Positions 16,470 to 25,877 of a stretch of DNA of 64,000 bases are shown one piece after another (position 1 is the stretch's first letter; the number at the start of each line of letters is the position of its first letter). The notes beneath the pieces are model-generated. The model worked only from the letters and a program-made list of their open reading frames with translations. It was not told the origin of the DNA and did not search any database. Made by a program: the position numbers and the translations under genes. Origin of the DNA: CAYLRY01 sp964386535 (GTDB lineage Bacteria; Chloroflexota; Dehalococcoidia; Dehalococcoidales; UBA3254); contig CAYLRY010000002.1 of the NCBI GenBank assembly GCA_964386535.1, positions 1-64,000 on the forward strand. Reading direction: 5' to 3'.

Positions 16470-16563
16470 TGCAAAAAGGTAGTATTTGAACGTTTTGGTC
16501 AGAAATTTAGCCTCGAAAATTAGCATAAAATACAATTCTTAGACCTTTTTGCACTTGAGCCAA
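16470..16563. repeat. 94-bp element with 11-bp terminal inverted repeats
   Basis: The ends TGCAAAAAGGT (16470-16480) and ACCTTTTTGCA (16553-16563) are perfect inverted repeats, and an inner GTATTT/AAATAC pair extends the fold. The size and AT-rich non-coding core fit a miniature inverted-repeat element or a structured RNA. I found no second copy in this window. Confidence 0.5.
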
Positions 16564-16821
16564 AATTATTAAATGATAAACAGCGGTTATAAAAATGATA
16601 TCTATAATGATTATTTATAAATTATTTATAAAATATAAATAAATACAAAATAGCCTAAATTTAAATATATTAATAATATTATTATAAATTAAATTAGTTG
16701 TTATCTACTAATAATTTTAAAAGGAGATAAACCTTGCCTTGATCTTTTTGGAGCAGAAAGATCTGAAACAGGGTTTTATCAAAAAATAAGTTGTTACTTT
16801 TTAAATAAAAAGGAGGTATTA

Positions 16822-18504
16822 GTGAAAAAATTCTCGATTTTACTTGTCATTTTATTGGTCTGCTCTTTCCTGGTAATTGGTTGCGGTTCAGATACCACCA
16901 CCCAGCCGGCAGCCACCACTACCACGGCTGCTGCTACCACGGCTAAAACTACCACCGCCGCGGCTACTACCGCTACCTCTACCAAACCCACATTGACTAC
17001 TACACAACCTACAATTGCTCCAACTACCACTCCTCCGGCATCTACCACTAAAAAGAATTATGGCGGCACACTCAGATGGATCGAACCCTCTGCTCCCAGT
17101 TCTCCTATTGGAGCTGTTTGGGAGAGTCCATTCGCCAACGCCAGCCAGCAAATTGCCTTCGACACGCTCTTCAGAGAAATGGCTGACGGTTCTCTTCTGC
17201 CCTGGTTGTGTTCTTATGAGGTAAATGCTGACCCTGCCAATCCGTCATACACTTTAAAGCTGGTAAAAGGCGTCAAGTATCATGATGGCACGGATTTTAA
17301 CGCCAGCACGTTGAAATGGAGCATTCAGAAGCTGATTGACGCCAAATTATTTGCCAGCGTAACGTATATTAAGTCCATGGAAATCAAGGATGATTATACG
17401 CTCTATTTGCCGCTTACCGAGTGGCGAAATTCCAACCTGCCGGCTATGGCTAAAACCCAACACTGGGTGGTTTCGCCTACGGCTTTCGAAAAGAACGGTC
17501 TGGACTGGATACGGACCCACATGGTGGGTACCGGGCCCTTCGTACAAACAGATTATCAAAGGGATGTCTCTCTCTCAGGAAAGAGGAATGAAAATTACTG
17601 GGTCAAGGGTACCCCGTATCTGGATTCCATTCAGTATCTGTTTGTCAGTGATCAGTTGACTCAGGAAGCTCTTTTCAAATCCGGAGGAGCGGAAGTCTAT
17701 AACACCAATGCCAATGCCCGTGTGGCTTCACAGTTTAAAGCTCTGGGATATAACGTAATTAGCCAGACAGCCGGAGCTCAGGTTTTATTGCCGGACAGCG
17801 CTAACAAAGACTCGCCCTGGTCTAACCTCAAAGTAAGAGAGGCAGCCGAATATGCTCTGGATAAAGAGTCTATTGCCAAAACATTTGGATATGGTTACTA
17901 CAGAGCAGCTACTCAGGCCCCCAGCCCTGAAGCCCCGGCATATGTGGAATCTATCACCGGGCGTAAATATGATGTTGCAAAAGCAAAATCATTACTGACC
18001 GAGGCTGGTTATCCCAACGGCTTTAAGACCAAGATTTACGCCCAGGATAATTCAGACCGCAACGTTTTACTCGCTGTACAGTCCAACCTTGCCAAGATTG
18101 GGATTGATGCCAGCCTGGAAATATTACAGGCAGCCGGTATGGTAGGCATACAATCCAGCGGCTGGAATAATGGAGTACTCTTCATTCAGTTGGGTTTTGA
18201 GGGCAATATTATCCCCACCATGGGCTTCAACTTCCCTCCGGTCCGCACTGGAAGATACAAGGTTGTAGCCAATTCGCCCAGATGGGAAGAACTCTATAGA
18301 AAAGTGGCTACCACTCCTACTCTCGAACAGTCCATTGAGCAGGAAGTCACCCAGGATGTCTATGATTTCTTGATGTGGATCCCTATTTACTGGTATCCTT
18401 CTCTTTGGGTAACTACTAATAATGTTCAGGATTCAGGTATTGGTACCAGGGCTCCTGGAGGTACTACCTTCTGGGATACACATGAGGTCTGGTTAAGTAA
18501 ATAG
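16822..18504 (+). CDS. extracellular solute-binding lipoprotein, SBP_bac_5 family (first of three)
   Basis: 560 residues. Signal peptide with lipobox VIGC (Cys21), a Thr/Ala-rich linker to about residue 70, then the oligopeptide/nickel-type binding fold (KYHDGTDFNASTLKWSIQKL; VGTGPFVQTDYQRD; NSPRWEELYRKV). It should capture a peptide, opine or other organic ligand for an ABC importer. No permease or ATPase genes are adjacent, unlike typical opp/dpp operons. Start GTG with AAGGAGG. The protein at 18674 is a close paralog and the one at 62685 a third; shared blocks include KSGGA(E/D) and the W(S/A)N(L/A)KVR segment. Confidence 0.9.
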   Translation: MKKFSILLVILLVCSFLVIGCGSDTTTQPAATTTTAAATTAKTTTAAATTATSTKPTLTTTQPTIAPTTTPPASTTKKNYGGTLRWIEPSAPSSPIGAVWESPFANASQQIAFDTLFREMADGSLLPWLCSYEVNADPANPSYTLKLVKGVKYHDGTDFNASTLKWSIQKLIDAKLFASVTYIKSMEIKDDYTLYLPLTEWRNSNLPAMAKTQHWVVSPTAFEKNGLDWIRTHMVGTGPFVQTDYQRDVSLSGKRNENYWVKGTPYLDSIQYLFVSDQLTQEALFKSGGAEVYNTNANARVASQFKALGYNVISQTAGAQVLLPDSANKDSPWSNLKVREAAEYALDKESIAKTFGYGYYRAATQAPSPEAPAYVESITGRKYDVAKAKSLLTEAGYPNGFKTKIYAQDNSDRNVLLAVQSNLAKIGIDASLEILQAAGMVGIQSSGWNNGVLFIQLGFEGNIIPTMGFNFPPVRTGRYKVVANSPRWEELYRKVATTPTLEQSIEQEVTQDVYDFLMWIPIYWYPSLWVTTNNVQDSGIGTRAPGGTTFWDTHEVWLSK

Positions 18505-18533
18505 ATTATTGTGTATAATGGTTAATTGAATTA

Positions 18534-18565
18534 TTGAGCAGGCCGGTATTAACCGGCCTGCTCAA
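18534..18565. terminator. 14-bp hairpin between the two binding-protein genes
   Basis: TTGAGCAGGCCGGT / ACCGGCCTGCTCAA with loop ATTA. No T-run follows, so it may be a stabilising stem protecting the upstream mRNA rather than a classical terminator. Confidence 0.6.
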
Positions 18566-18673
18566 ACGAGTTCCAGGTGTGGATGAAGCAACTTAAGTAA
18601 ATTATTAATTGGCTGTCAAATCAATACAACAACCAGACTTGAACGGGAATCAGAAAAAAATAAGGAGGAAATA

Positions 18674-20350
18674 GTGAAAAAGTTATTGGTTCCAATGGCA
18701 GTCTTGTTGGTTCTGGTCTTTATCATCACAGGATGTGGAGGTGACACCACTACTACCGCTCCACCGGCCACCACATCGCAGTCCCCCACCAGCGTTGCCC
18801 CTACTACTAAGGTAACTACCACAGCTCCAACCACTTTGGCCCCAACTACCACCTCATCAGCTCCTACCACCTCGAAACCCACCACTACAGTCTCAACGGA
18901 TTCCAGTAAATACGGCGGCATCTTAAAGTATGCTATTACTGCTTCCCCCAGTACTCCCATCGGCTGGATACCCGAAACATTCGGAGGTTCCACAGTCACC
19001 ATACAGTTGGTTATGGAATTCCCATTAAAAGAGGCTTCTGATGCTACTTTGACGCCCTGGCTGGCTGAATCCTGGGTAGAAGATCCAGCCACCAATACCA
19101 TTACCATGAAAATCAAAAAAGGTATCACTTTCAGCGACGGTACACCCTATGACGCTAAAGCCGTTAAATGGAATTTTGACCAGATCAGGGTCAGTCCCAT
19201 GCAGGCTGGTTTTGCTAAATACTGGAAATCTATCGACGTGGTAGACGACTATACCTTTAGATTTACTTACACTGAATGGCAGAACCGCTTCCTAAGGGAT
19301 TTTGCGGATGTAGATGCCATGGCCTGTTCTCCAACCGCTTATGAGAAGAATGGACTGGACTGGATGCGCTGGAATATGACCGGAACCGGCGCTTTCGTTC
19401 AAACAAAATTTACTCGCGATGTAGTTACCGAGGTCCGCAAGAACAATAACTACTGGGATAAAGGTCTACCCTATCTGGATGGAATTGACCTGATGTATGT
19501 GGTGGATGAGCTCACCCGGCAGGCCTTATTTAAATCCGGCGGTGCTGATATGATCGATCTGGCTGGTAACTACCGTTTGGCCAGTGAACTTTCAGCGCAG
19601 GGTTATCAGATTATCCCCAAAAATGGAGGTGCCACAGTTCTGTGGCCTGACAGTCTGAACAAGGATTCACCCTGGGCTAATGCCAAAGTAAGGCAGGCAG
19701 CCGAATACGCCATTGATAAAGCTGCTATCACCAAGGCTTTCGGCTACGGATATACCAAACCTATCTATCAGGTCTGTACTGATATTTCTCTGGCCTATAA
19801 TCCCAATTTCACCGGTGAACGCAAATATGATGTAGCCAAAGCTAAAGCCTTACTTAAAGAGGCGGGGTACCCCAATGGTTTTAAAACCAAGATTATAGCT
19901 TCTACTGGTGGCAACCGGGATATTCCATTGGCATTGAAAGCTTACCTGGATACAGTGGGCATTGTTACTGAAGTAGAGTTCCAGGATCCTTCCAAGTACA
20001 ATACTACCATGATGAGCACCTGGAATAATGCACTACTGTATAACTCAATACTGGAATGGCCGAACTTTAACAACTCAATCAACTTCTACTTCGGACTTAA
20101 ATCGGCCTTCTTCCCTATTACCGGCCGTCCAGATGGATGGGAGGATATCTTCAATGCCTCAATGAGATCAGCTAAAGCCGATAAAGCTTTAATGCAGAAA
20201 TGCGTCCAGGCGTTATATGATGATTGTACAGTAATAACCCTCTTTACCGGCCCCGGCGTGACCGCGGCTACCCAGAGTGTACAGGATACCAACATGACTA
20301 ACCGGAGTTCCATCTACTGGGACAAGGAAAGAGTCTGGTTTAAAAAGTAA
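18674..20350 (+). CDS. extracellular solute-binding lipoprotein, SBP_bac_5 family (second of three)
   Basis: 558 residues; lipobox ITGC (Cys21), Thr/Pro/Ser linker to about residue 75, then the SBP_bac_5 fold (GITFSDGTPYDAKAVKWNFD; MTGTGAFVQTKFTRD). It is paralogous to the preceding gene along its whole length and closer to the third copy at 62685 in the PSxPxTPIGWxPET opening. The ligand is unknown. GTG start with AAGGAGG. It is separated by a 16-bp hairpin from the MmgE/PrpD gene, with which it is probably cotranscribed, hinting that the imported compound feeds that enzyme. Confidence 0.9.
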   Translation: MKKLLVPMAVLLVLVFIITGCGGDTTTTAPPATTSQSPTSVAPTTKVTTTAPTTLAPTTTSSAPTTSKPTTTVSTDSSKYGGILKYAITASPSTPIGWIPETFGGSTVTIQLVMEFPLKEASDATLTPWLAESWVEDPATNTITMKIKKGITFSDGTPYDAKAVKWNFDQIRVSPMQAGFAKYWKSIDVVDDYTFRFTYTEWQNRFLRDFADVDAMACSPTAYEKNGLDWMRWNMTGTGAFVQTKFTRDVVTEVRKNNNYWDKGLPYLDGIDLMYVVDELTRQALFKSGGADMIDLAGNYRLASELSAQGYQIIPKNGGATVLWPDSLNKDSPWANAKVRQAAEYAIDKAAITKAFGYGYTKPIYQVCTDISLAYNPNFTGERKYDVAKAKALLKEAGYPNGFKTKIIASTGGNRDIPLALKAYLDTVGIVTEVEFQDPSKYNTTMMSTWNNALLYNSILEWPNFNNSINFYFGLKSAFFPITGRPDGWEDIFNASMRSAKADKALMQKCVQALYDDCTVITLFTGPGVTAATQSVQDTNMTNRSSIYWDKERVWFKK

Positions 20351-20374
20351 AGCTATGGTTAATTCAAAGTAAAA

Positions 20375-20410
20375 ACAAGCAGGCTGAGCGGCATCGCTCA
20401 GCCTGCTTGT
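20375..20410. terminator. 16-bp perfect hairpin between the binding-protein and MmgE/PrpD genes
   Basis: ACAAGCAGGCTGAGCG / CGCTCAGCCTGCTTGT around GCAT. It ends just 18 bases before the next start and lacks a T-run. This fits an intercistronic stem that keeps binding-protein mRNA abundant. Confidence 0.65.
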
Positions 20411-20427
20411 AATATAAGGAGATAAAA

Positions 20428-21861
20428 ATGAGCAATATATGTCGTGATCTGGCTAAATTTGCCGTTGAAACCCGTTGGGAGGACCTGCCGTCCTCCCTGG
20501 TGCATGAAACCAAACGTATCCTTATGGACTCTATCGGTTGTATTCTGGGGGCTCAGACCATCGATAAAGGTAAGATGTCTCTTTCCCTGGCGAAGAGGTT
20601 GGGGGGAAATCCAGAAGCTACCATTTTCGGTACAGGAGAAAAAGTATCCCTCATGACGGCTGTATTGACTAACGGAGAGTTGATGTTTACCCTGGACTAT
20701 CATAACATCATGTCCAATGCTCATGACGGCACTTACATTCTGCCGTCGATATTGGCGTTTGCCGAAAGTACCGGGGCTTCCGGAAGAAACGTGATACTGG
20801 CTTCAGCCCTGGGTTGCGAAATATCTTCGCGTTTGGCCATAGCTGTGGGGCAGCACGCCGTGGGTGTAACAGGCGCTGGTGGACGTTTGCAGGACCAGGG
20901 GAAGTCTGACGGACCCAAGCGTCTCGGTAATGCATATTCCAATTTCGGCGCTGCTGCCGGAGCCGGAAAATTGGTGGGACTGGATCTGGACAAAATGAAC
21001 CACGCTCTGGGGCTGGCTGGACATCTTTGCATGATTTTGACCAAACAGAGATGGGGTTCTTCCGAAATCAGGTATTTATCAAAGTACGGAATTCCCGGCT
21101 GGCAGGGCACTGGAGCTGTAATGGCAGTCCTGCTGGCCGAAGAAGGTTATTCAGGCGATACCAATGTGCTGGATGGCGAAACCGGTTTCGCCCATATGTG
21201 CGGTTACCGTGAATGGCACCCTGAAAAAATCACAGAAGATTTGGGCAAGACCTGGTGGTACCTGTATAAATTGCACTATAAACCTTATCCATGCTGCGCA
21301 GTTTATCATGCTGAACTTGATTGCTTTATGGATATTTTACATAAATATAATTTAAAGCCCGCAGAAATCGAGAGAGTCAGAGCATACGGCATGGCCAGTA
21401 CTGCCTCCGGCCTGTTTGCTTCCGATTCGGTGGAGAACCTTTCCTCCGCGCAGTTTAACCCGCGTTATATATTCTCTGTAGCAGCTCACAGGATTGAAGT
21501 AGGTCCAGCCTGGCATGATCGTTCTACAGCTACTAATCAGGATATACTTAATTTTATGAAAAAGGTTACCCTTGAACCCCACCCAGCGTATAAAAATCCC
21601 CAGGAGATCGTACCTTTGAGTTCTCCCAGCAAATGTGAAGTTACTGCCAGGGGAGGACAGGTCTTCGTTATCGAGAGACAGTTTAAAAGAGGTACTATAG
21701 GGACTGATATGGCGCCCAGCGATGATGAACTGATTAAGAAATTCAAAAATAATGCTGAACGAATTCTAACCCAGGAAAAAATAGAGCGTGCAGTCAATAT
21801 GTTTATGGAAATGGATAAATTGGAGAATATTTACCCTCTGGTGAAAGAACTCTCCCGGTAG
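20428..21861 (+). CDS. MmgE/PrpD family protein
   Basis: 477 residues, the normal family length. Typical features are the N-terminal helical region (AKFAVETRWEDLPSSLVHETKR then ILMDSIGCILGA, here quoted in parts), the HDGTYILPSILAFAE block, the NAYSNFGAAAGAGKL region and a C-terminal alpha/beta lid (KLHYKPYPCCAVYHAELD). Characterised members are 2-methylcitrate dehydratase, cis-aconitate decarboxylase and iminodisuccinate epimerase, so this is probably a lyase or isomerase of a polycarboxylic acid. No methylcitrate-cycle genes are adjacent. Ribosome-binding site AAGGAG; a terminator follows. Confidence 0.88.
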   Translation: MSNICRDLAKFAVETRWEDLPSSLVHETKRILMDSIGCILGAQTIDKGKMSLSLAKRLGGNPEATIFGTGEKVSLMTAVLTNGELMFTLDYHNIMSNAHDGTYILPSILAFAESTGASGRNVILASALGCEISSRLAIAVGQHAVGVTGAGGRLQDQGKSDGPKRLGNAYSNFGAAAGAGKLVGLDLDKMNHALGLAGHLCMILTKQRWGSSEIRYLSKYGIPGWQGTGAVMAVLLAEEGYSGDTNVLDGETGFAHMCGYREWHPEKITEDLGKTWWYLYKLHYKPYPCCAVYHAELDCFMDILHKYNLKPAEIERVRAYGMASTASGLFASDSVENLSSAQFNPRYIFSVAAHRIEVGPAWHDRSTATNQDILNFMKKVTLEPHPAYKNPQEIVPLSSPSKCEVTARGGQVFVIERQFKRGTIGTDMAPSDDELIKKFKNNAERILTQEKIERAVNMFMEMDKLENIYPLVKELSR

Positions 21862-22205
21862 AAACATAAATAAGCAAATACAAATTTATCCCAAAGTAGC
21901 GGCTTATATTGCCGCTACTTTTTATATTAAAATATCACCGGCGGTTAAAAGTTTACTATTAAATTATTCGCAGTGTTTTGTTACAAAATATAAACAATGT
22001 ATCAATCCAGTATTGTTTAAATGTCTCACCGGTGATACAATAGCAAAAAATATATGCTGTTAAAAATTTTTACTTTTATCGCGTAGTTCCCTCTGATAAA
22101 CGGTATCAAGTCATTTTAATTGAATGATGAAGGCAGATGTTCTAAGAGGTTTTTTGAGTGGTTGTGGTTTTCCACCTGAAAATACCAGAAAACAGAGGAG
22201 ATAAA
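21862..22205. other. intergenic region upstream of carB unit
   Basis: 344 bases: the MmgE/PrpD terminator, then AT-rich sequence with a 10-bp perfect palindrome TCACCGGTGA at 22026-22035. No clear promoter hexamers. The palindrome may be an operator for the carB unit. Confidence 0.4.
21893..21926 (+). terminator. terminator after MmgE/PrpD gene
   Basis: AAAGTAGCGGC / GCCGCTACTTT stem with a 7-base loop and following Ts. Confidence 0.88.
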
Positions 22206-22463
22206 ATGTCAGACCGCTGCAAATTAAGGCAAGAAGCTTATAAATACATCCTGCAAAGGCTGAGTAATTTACCAGCAAGCACCGGAAATAAAAACTGGCT
22301 GCAGTGCATCTCGCTGGAAGAGATTCTTGCTTTGAAAGAAGGTGCTGCGGATCCTTCGGCAGCGCTGGTAGCTCTGGTGAAAGAACTGGTAGGAAGTGCT
22401 GTCAGTGATTTTGAGATTCAGGCACATCTGGTTGCTCCTTTTCAAAAAGCCGTAGAAGAATAA
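22206..22463 (+). CDS. small unknown protein upstream of carB
   Basis: 85 residues from the ATG at 22206, which has GAGGAG seven bases before it; a GTG 16 codons upstream lacks such a site. The protein is predicted helical (EAYKYILQRLSNL; PSAALVALVKELVGSA) with two cysteines and no membrane segment or recognised motif. It lies 29 bases before carB in the same direction, so the two are very probably cotranscribed. I do not recognise the family; a regulatory or stabilising partner of CarB is possible but unproven. Confidence 0.65.
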   Translation: MSDRCKLRQEAYKYILQRLSNLPASTGNKNWLQCISLEEILALKEGAADPSAALVALVKELVGSAVSDFEIQAHLVAPFQKAVEE

Positions 22464-22492
22464 ATTTATTTGTTTTTAAGGAGGCTCATTTT

Positions 22493-25400
22493 ATGCCCAG
22501 ACGCGAAGATATCCAGAAGGTAATGATTATTGGTTCAGGTCCGATAATTATAGGTCAAGCCTGTGAGTTTGACTATTCAGGTACACAGGCTTGCAAAGCC
22601 TTAAAAGCCCTGGGCTACCGTATTGTGCTGGTTAATTCTAATCCAGCCACGATAATGACCGATCCGGGTATAGCGGATATTACCTATATTGAACCACTTA
22701 ACGAGGAAAACCTTGTTAAAATCATAGAGAAGGAGAGACCGGATGCTATTTTACCCAATTTGGGCGGGCAGACCGGCCTCAACCTGAGTTCCGGGCTGGC
22801 TCGTTCAGGCGTATTGGATAAATACAATGTCAGGGTTATCGGAGTTGACCCGGAAGCTATCCGTCGTGGAGAAGATCGCCTGGCTTTTAAAGAGACTATG
22901 GAAGAACTTGGTATAGATATGCCCAGGAGTAAAATAGCTTATTCCGTCGAAGAGGCGGAAGCCGTGGCTTCAGAGTTGGGCTATCCAGTTATCATACGCC
23001 CGGCTTTTACTCTGGGAGGCACCGGAGGAGGACTGGTATATAATGTGGAAGAGTTAAGGGTTGTTGCCAGCCGGGGTATTTCTGCCAGCATGGTGGGCCA
23101 GGTGCTGGTTGAAGAATCAGTGGAAGGATGGGAGGAACTGGAGCTGGAAATAATTCGTGATGCTAAAAACCAGATCATCACCGTTTGCTTTATAGAGAAT
23201 GTGGATGCTATGGGGGTACATACCGGCGATTCCTACTGCACTGCTCCAATGTTAACTATCAGTGAATCCCTGCAAAAACGTTTACAGGCCTTTTCTTATA
23301 AGGTAGTAGAAAGAATAGGCATTATCGGAGGAACTAACCTTCAATTTGCGCACGACCCCAAAACCGGCCGTGTGGTAATTATTGAAATCAATCCGCGAAC
23401 TTCACGTTCTTCAGCTCTGGCCTCAAAGGCCACAGGATTTCCCATTGCACTGGTTTCCGCCAAGCTGGCTGCCGGTCTGACACTGGATGAGCTTCCTTAC
23501 TGGCGGGAAGGAACTCTGGAAAAATATACACCTTCCGGAGATTATGTAGTGGTTAAATTCGCCCGCTGGGCTTTCGAAAAATTCCGCGATGCTGAAGACC
23601 GCCTGGGTACACAAATGCGTGCTGTAGGTGAAGTCATGAGCCTGGGCAAGACCTATAAAGAGGCTTTTCAAAAAGCAATACGGTCTCTGGAAATCGGACG
23701 CTTCGGTCTGGGTTTTGCCAGGGATTACCATGAAAAATCGCTTGACGAATTGCTAAAATTGCTGAATTATGCAACCAGCGAACGGCAATTCATAATGTAT
23801 GAGGCTCTGCGTAAAGGCGCCGACATTGATGATTTATACAGGCGTACTTTTATAAAACCCTGGTTTATTCAGCAAATGAAAGAACTGGTGGAACTAGAAG
23901 AAAAAATTCTACCTTATAAAGGACGGACTCTACCGGTTGATTTACTTATCCAGGCCAAAAAAGACGGATTTGCTGACCGGTACCTTTCCAGATTACTGGG
24001 ACAGTCTGAGAAAGAAATCCGTGAACAGCGGCTTAAAGCCGGGATGACAGAAGCCTGGGACTATGTACCGGTCAGCGGTGCAGAGAACGCCAGATATTAT
24101 TATTCGACCTATAGCGCTCCGGATAAGACAGTAGTCAGCAACCGGCCTAAAGTCATGGTTCTGGGTGGTGGTCCAAATCGCATCGGTCAGGGTATTGAAT
24201 TCGATTACTGCTGTGTTCATGCCGCCTTCGCCTTGCGTGATATGGGTTACGAAACTATTATGGTCAATTGTAACCCTGAGACAGTTTCTACGGATTACGA
24301 TACTTCTGATAAATTGTATTTTGAACCCTTAACAGTGGAAGATGTGTTTAGTATTTATCAAAAAGAGAAACCTCTGGGAGTTATCGTTCAATTTGGAGGG
24401 CAAACACCCCTGAATATTGCCGCGGAACTAGAAAAGGCTGGAGTAAAAATTCTGGGCACCTCTGTGAACTCGATAGATATTGCCTCGGATAGAGGACGTT
24501 TCAGCCAGATGATGCAGAAATACGGCATCCCTATGCCTGAGTCAGGTACTGCCATAAATTTGGATGAAGCCCTGATAGTGGCCAAACGGATAGGATACCC
24601 GCTGATTGTAAGGCCTTCTTATGTACTGGGTGGACGGGGTATGGAGATTGTCCATGATGAGGAAGAGCTAAAAATGTATGTAGCGGCTGCGGTGGGAGTG
24701 ACTCCTGATCGACCGATACTGATTGATCGCTACCTTGAGAACGCAATTGAGACTGAAGCGGACGCTCTGGCTGATGGCAATGAAGTGTTTATTCCGGCGG
24801 TTATGGAGCATATCGAATATGCGGGTGTTCATTCAGGTGACGCTGCCTGCGCTATTCCGCCGGTAAGCATACCTGAGAAACATCTCAAAACTATTGAAGA
24901 GTATACACGGCGTATCGCCAGCGAACTGGAAGTAGCTGGCGTAATGAATATACAATATGCAATCTGCAAAGACGTGGTATATGTACTGGAGGCTAACCCC
25001 CGCGCTTCGCGTACTGTTCCACTGGTCTCCAAAGTCTGCAATATTCCCATGGCCCGTCTGGCTACTCAGCTAATGCTGGGTCAGAAAATCAGGGATTTAA
25101 ATTTGAAGAAACAGGTTATACCTCATTTTGGAGTAAAAGAAGCAGTCTTCCCCTTTAACATGTTCCCCGAGGTGGACCCTGTTTTAGGACCGGAAATGAA
25201 ATCCACCGGTGAAGTTCTGGGAATGGCTCATTCTTTCGGACTGGCATACTGGAAAGCTCAGGAAGCTGTGACCAAACTGCCTACCAGCGGCAGGGTACTG
25301 ATCACTGTAGCTGAACGTGATCACGCAGAAGCTGTTGAAGTAGCCAGGCAATTTGCTCAATTAGGTTTTAAAATAAGGGCTACAGCAGGTACACATGCTC

Positions 25401-25690
25401 ATCTGTCTCGGGCAGGTGTGGCTTCGGAACCCATTTTAAAGGAGCATGAAGGCCGCCCTAATATTACGGATGCTATTAAAAATAAAGAAATTCAATTAGT
25501 CATTAATACACCAGCAGGGAAACTCAGCAAGTATGATGATTCTTATATACGAAAGGCGGCTATTAAATATAAAGTACCTTATATCACCAGTTTAACTGCG
25601 GCCATAGCTGCTGCCAGGGGTATTGCCGCTTATCTTAATGGAAAACTGGAAGTTAAAGCTCTACAGCAATATCATGCCGAAATAAAGTAA
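22493..25690 (+). CDS. carB: carbamoyl-phosphate synthase, large subunit
   Basis: 1065 residues, full length. Two homologous ATP-grasp synthetase halves are visible (VMIIGSGPIIIGQACEFDYS at the start and VMVLGGGPNRIGQGIEFDY near residue 555; IRPAFTLGGTGGG and VRPSYVLGGRGME). The C-terminal MGS-like allosteric domain follows (GRVLITVAERDHAEA; ATAGTHAHLSRAGV). It makes carbamoyl phosphate from bicarbonate, ATP and ammonia for arginine and pyrimidine synthesis. The small glutaminase subunit carA is not adjacent, which is unusual; the 85-residue gene upstream occupies its usual position but is not a glutaminase. Ribosome-binding site AAGGAGG. Confidence 0.96.
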   Translation: MPRREDIQKVMIIGSGPIIIGQACEFDYSGTQACKALKALGYRIVLVNSNPATIMTDPGIADITYIEPLNEENLVKIIEKERPDAILPNLGGQTGLNLSSGLARSGVLDKYNVRVIGVDPEAIRRGEDRLAFKETMEELGIDMPRSKIAYSVEEAEAVASELGYPVIIRPAFTLGGTGGGLVYNVEELRVVASRGISASMVGQVLVEESVEGWEELELEIIRDAKNQIITVCFIENVDAMGVHTGDSYCTAPMLTISESLQKRLQAFSYKVVERIGIIGGTNLQFAHDPKTGRVVIIEINPRTSRSSALASKATGFPIALVSAKLAAGLTLDELPYWREGTLEKYTPSGDYVVVKFARWAFEKFRDAEDRLGTQMRAVGEVMSLGKTYKEAFQKAIRSLEIGRFGLGFARDYHEKSLDELLKLLNYATSERQFIMYEALRKGADIDDLYRRTFIKPWFIQQMKELVELEEKILPYKGRTLPVDLLIQAKKDGFADRYLSRLLGQSEKEIREQRLKAGMTEAWDYVPVSGAENARYYYSTYSAPDKTVVSNRPKVMVLGGGPNRIGQGIEFDYCCVHAAFALRDMGYETIMVNCNPETVSTDYDTSDKLYFEPLTVEDVFSIYQKEKPLGVIVQFGGQTPLNIAAELEKAGVKILGTSVNSIDIASDRGRFSQMMQKYGIPMPESGTAINLDEALIVAKRIGYPLIVRPSYVLGGRGMEIVHDEEELKMYVAAAVGVTPDRPILIDRYLENAIETEADALADGNEVFIPAVMEHIEYAGVHSGDAACAIPPVSIPEKHLKTIEEYTRRIASELEVAGVMNIQYAICKDVVYVLEANPRASRTVPLVSKVCNIPMARLATQLMLGQKIRDLNLKKQVIPHFGVKEAVFPFNMFPEVDPVLGPEMKSTGEVLGMAHSFGLAYWKAQEAVTKLPTSGRVLITVAERDHAEAVEVARQFAQLGFKIRATAGTHAHLSRAGVASEPILKEHEGRPNITDAIKNKEIQLVINTPAGKLSKYDDSYIRKAAIKYKVPYITSLTAAIAAARGIAAYLNGKLEVKALQQYHAEIK

Positions 25691-25732
25691 GCGTGGAATA
25701 GTCCAATTAACGCAAGAAATTAATTCGTCATG

Positions 25733-25780
25733 CCTTGCACCCGGTATCCATTTTCAACTTTACTGGTACTGGGTGCAGGG
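25733..25780. terminator. hairpin after carB
   Basis: Stem arms 25733-25746 and 25767-25780 (core TGCACCCGGTA / TACTGGGTGCA with wobble pairs). No strong T-run; probably a transcription end or mRNA 3' stem. Confidence 0.5.
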
Positions 25781-25877
25781 TAATCTGCTTGATACCCTCT
25801 TCCCTAAATAAAGGCGACCTTGCTAAAAAAAATAGTATCCGGGTATACTTCAGTCAAATCGTCTTATTGAGGTTTAA

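Larger units (their letters stand above)
16209..16821. other. 613-bp AT-rich intergenic region
   Basis: It separates the divergent IclR gene and the first binding lipoprotein. It holds the IclR promoter, a palindromic element at 16470-16563, and a very AT-rich tract from 16600 to 16720. A second ribosome-binding-like AAGGAG near 16721 leads into no frame. No coding remnant was found. Confidence 0.5.

Noticed and set aside
18674..20350. Identifying the binding lipoproteins as nickel or dipeptide specific
   Set aside because: SBP_bac_5 membership is clear but no ligand-specific residues can be judged by eye.
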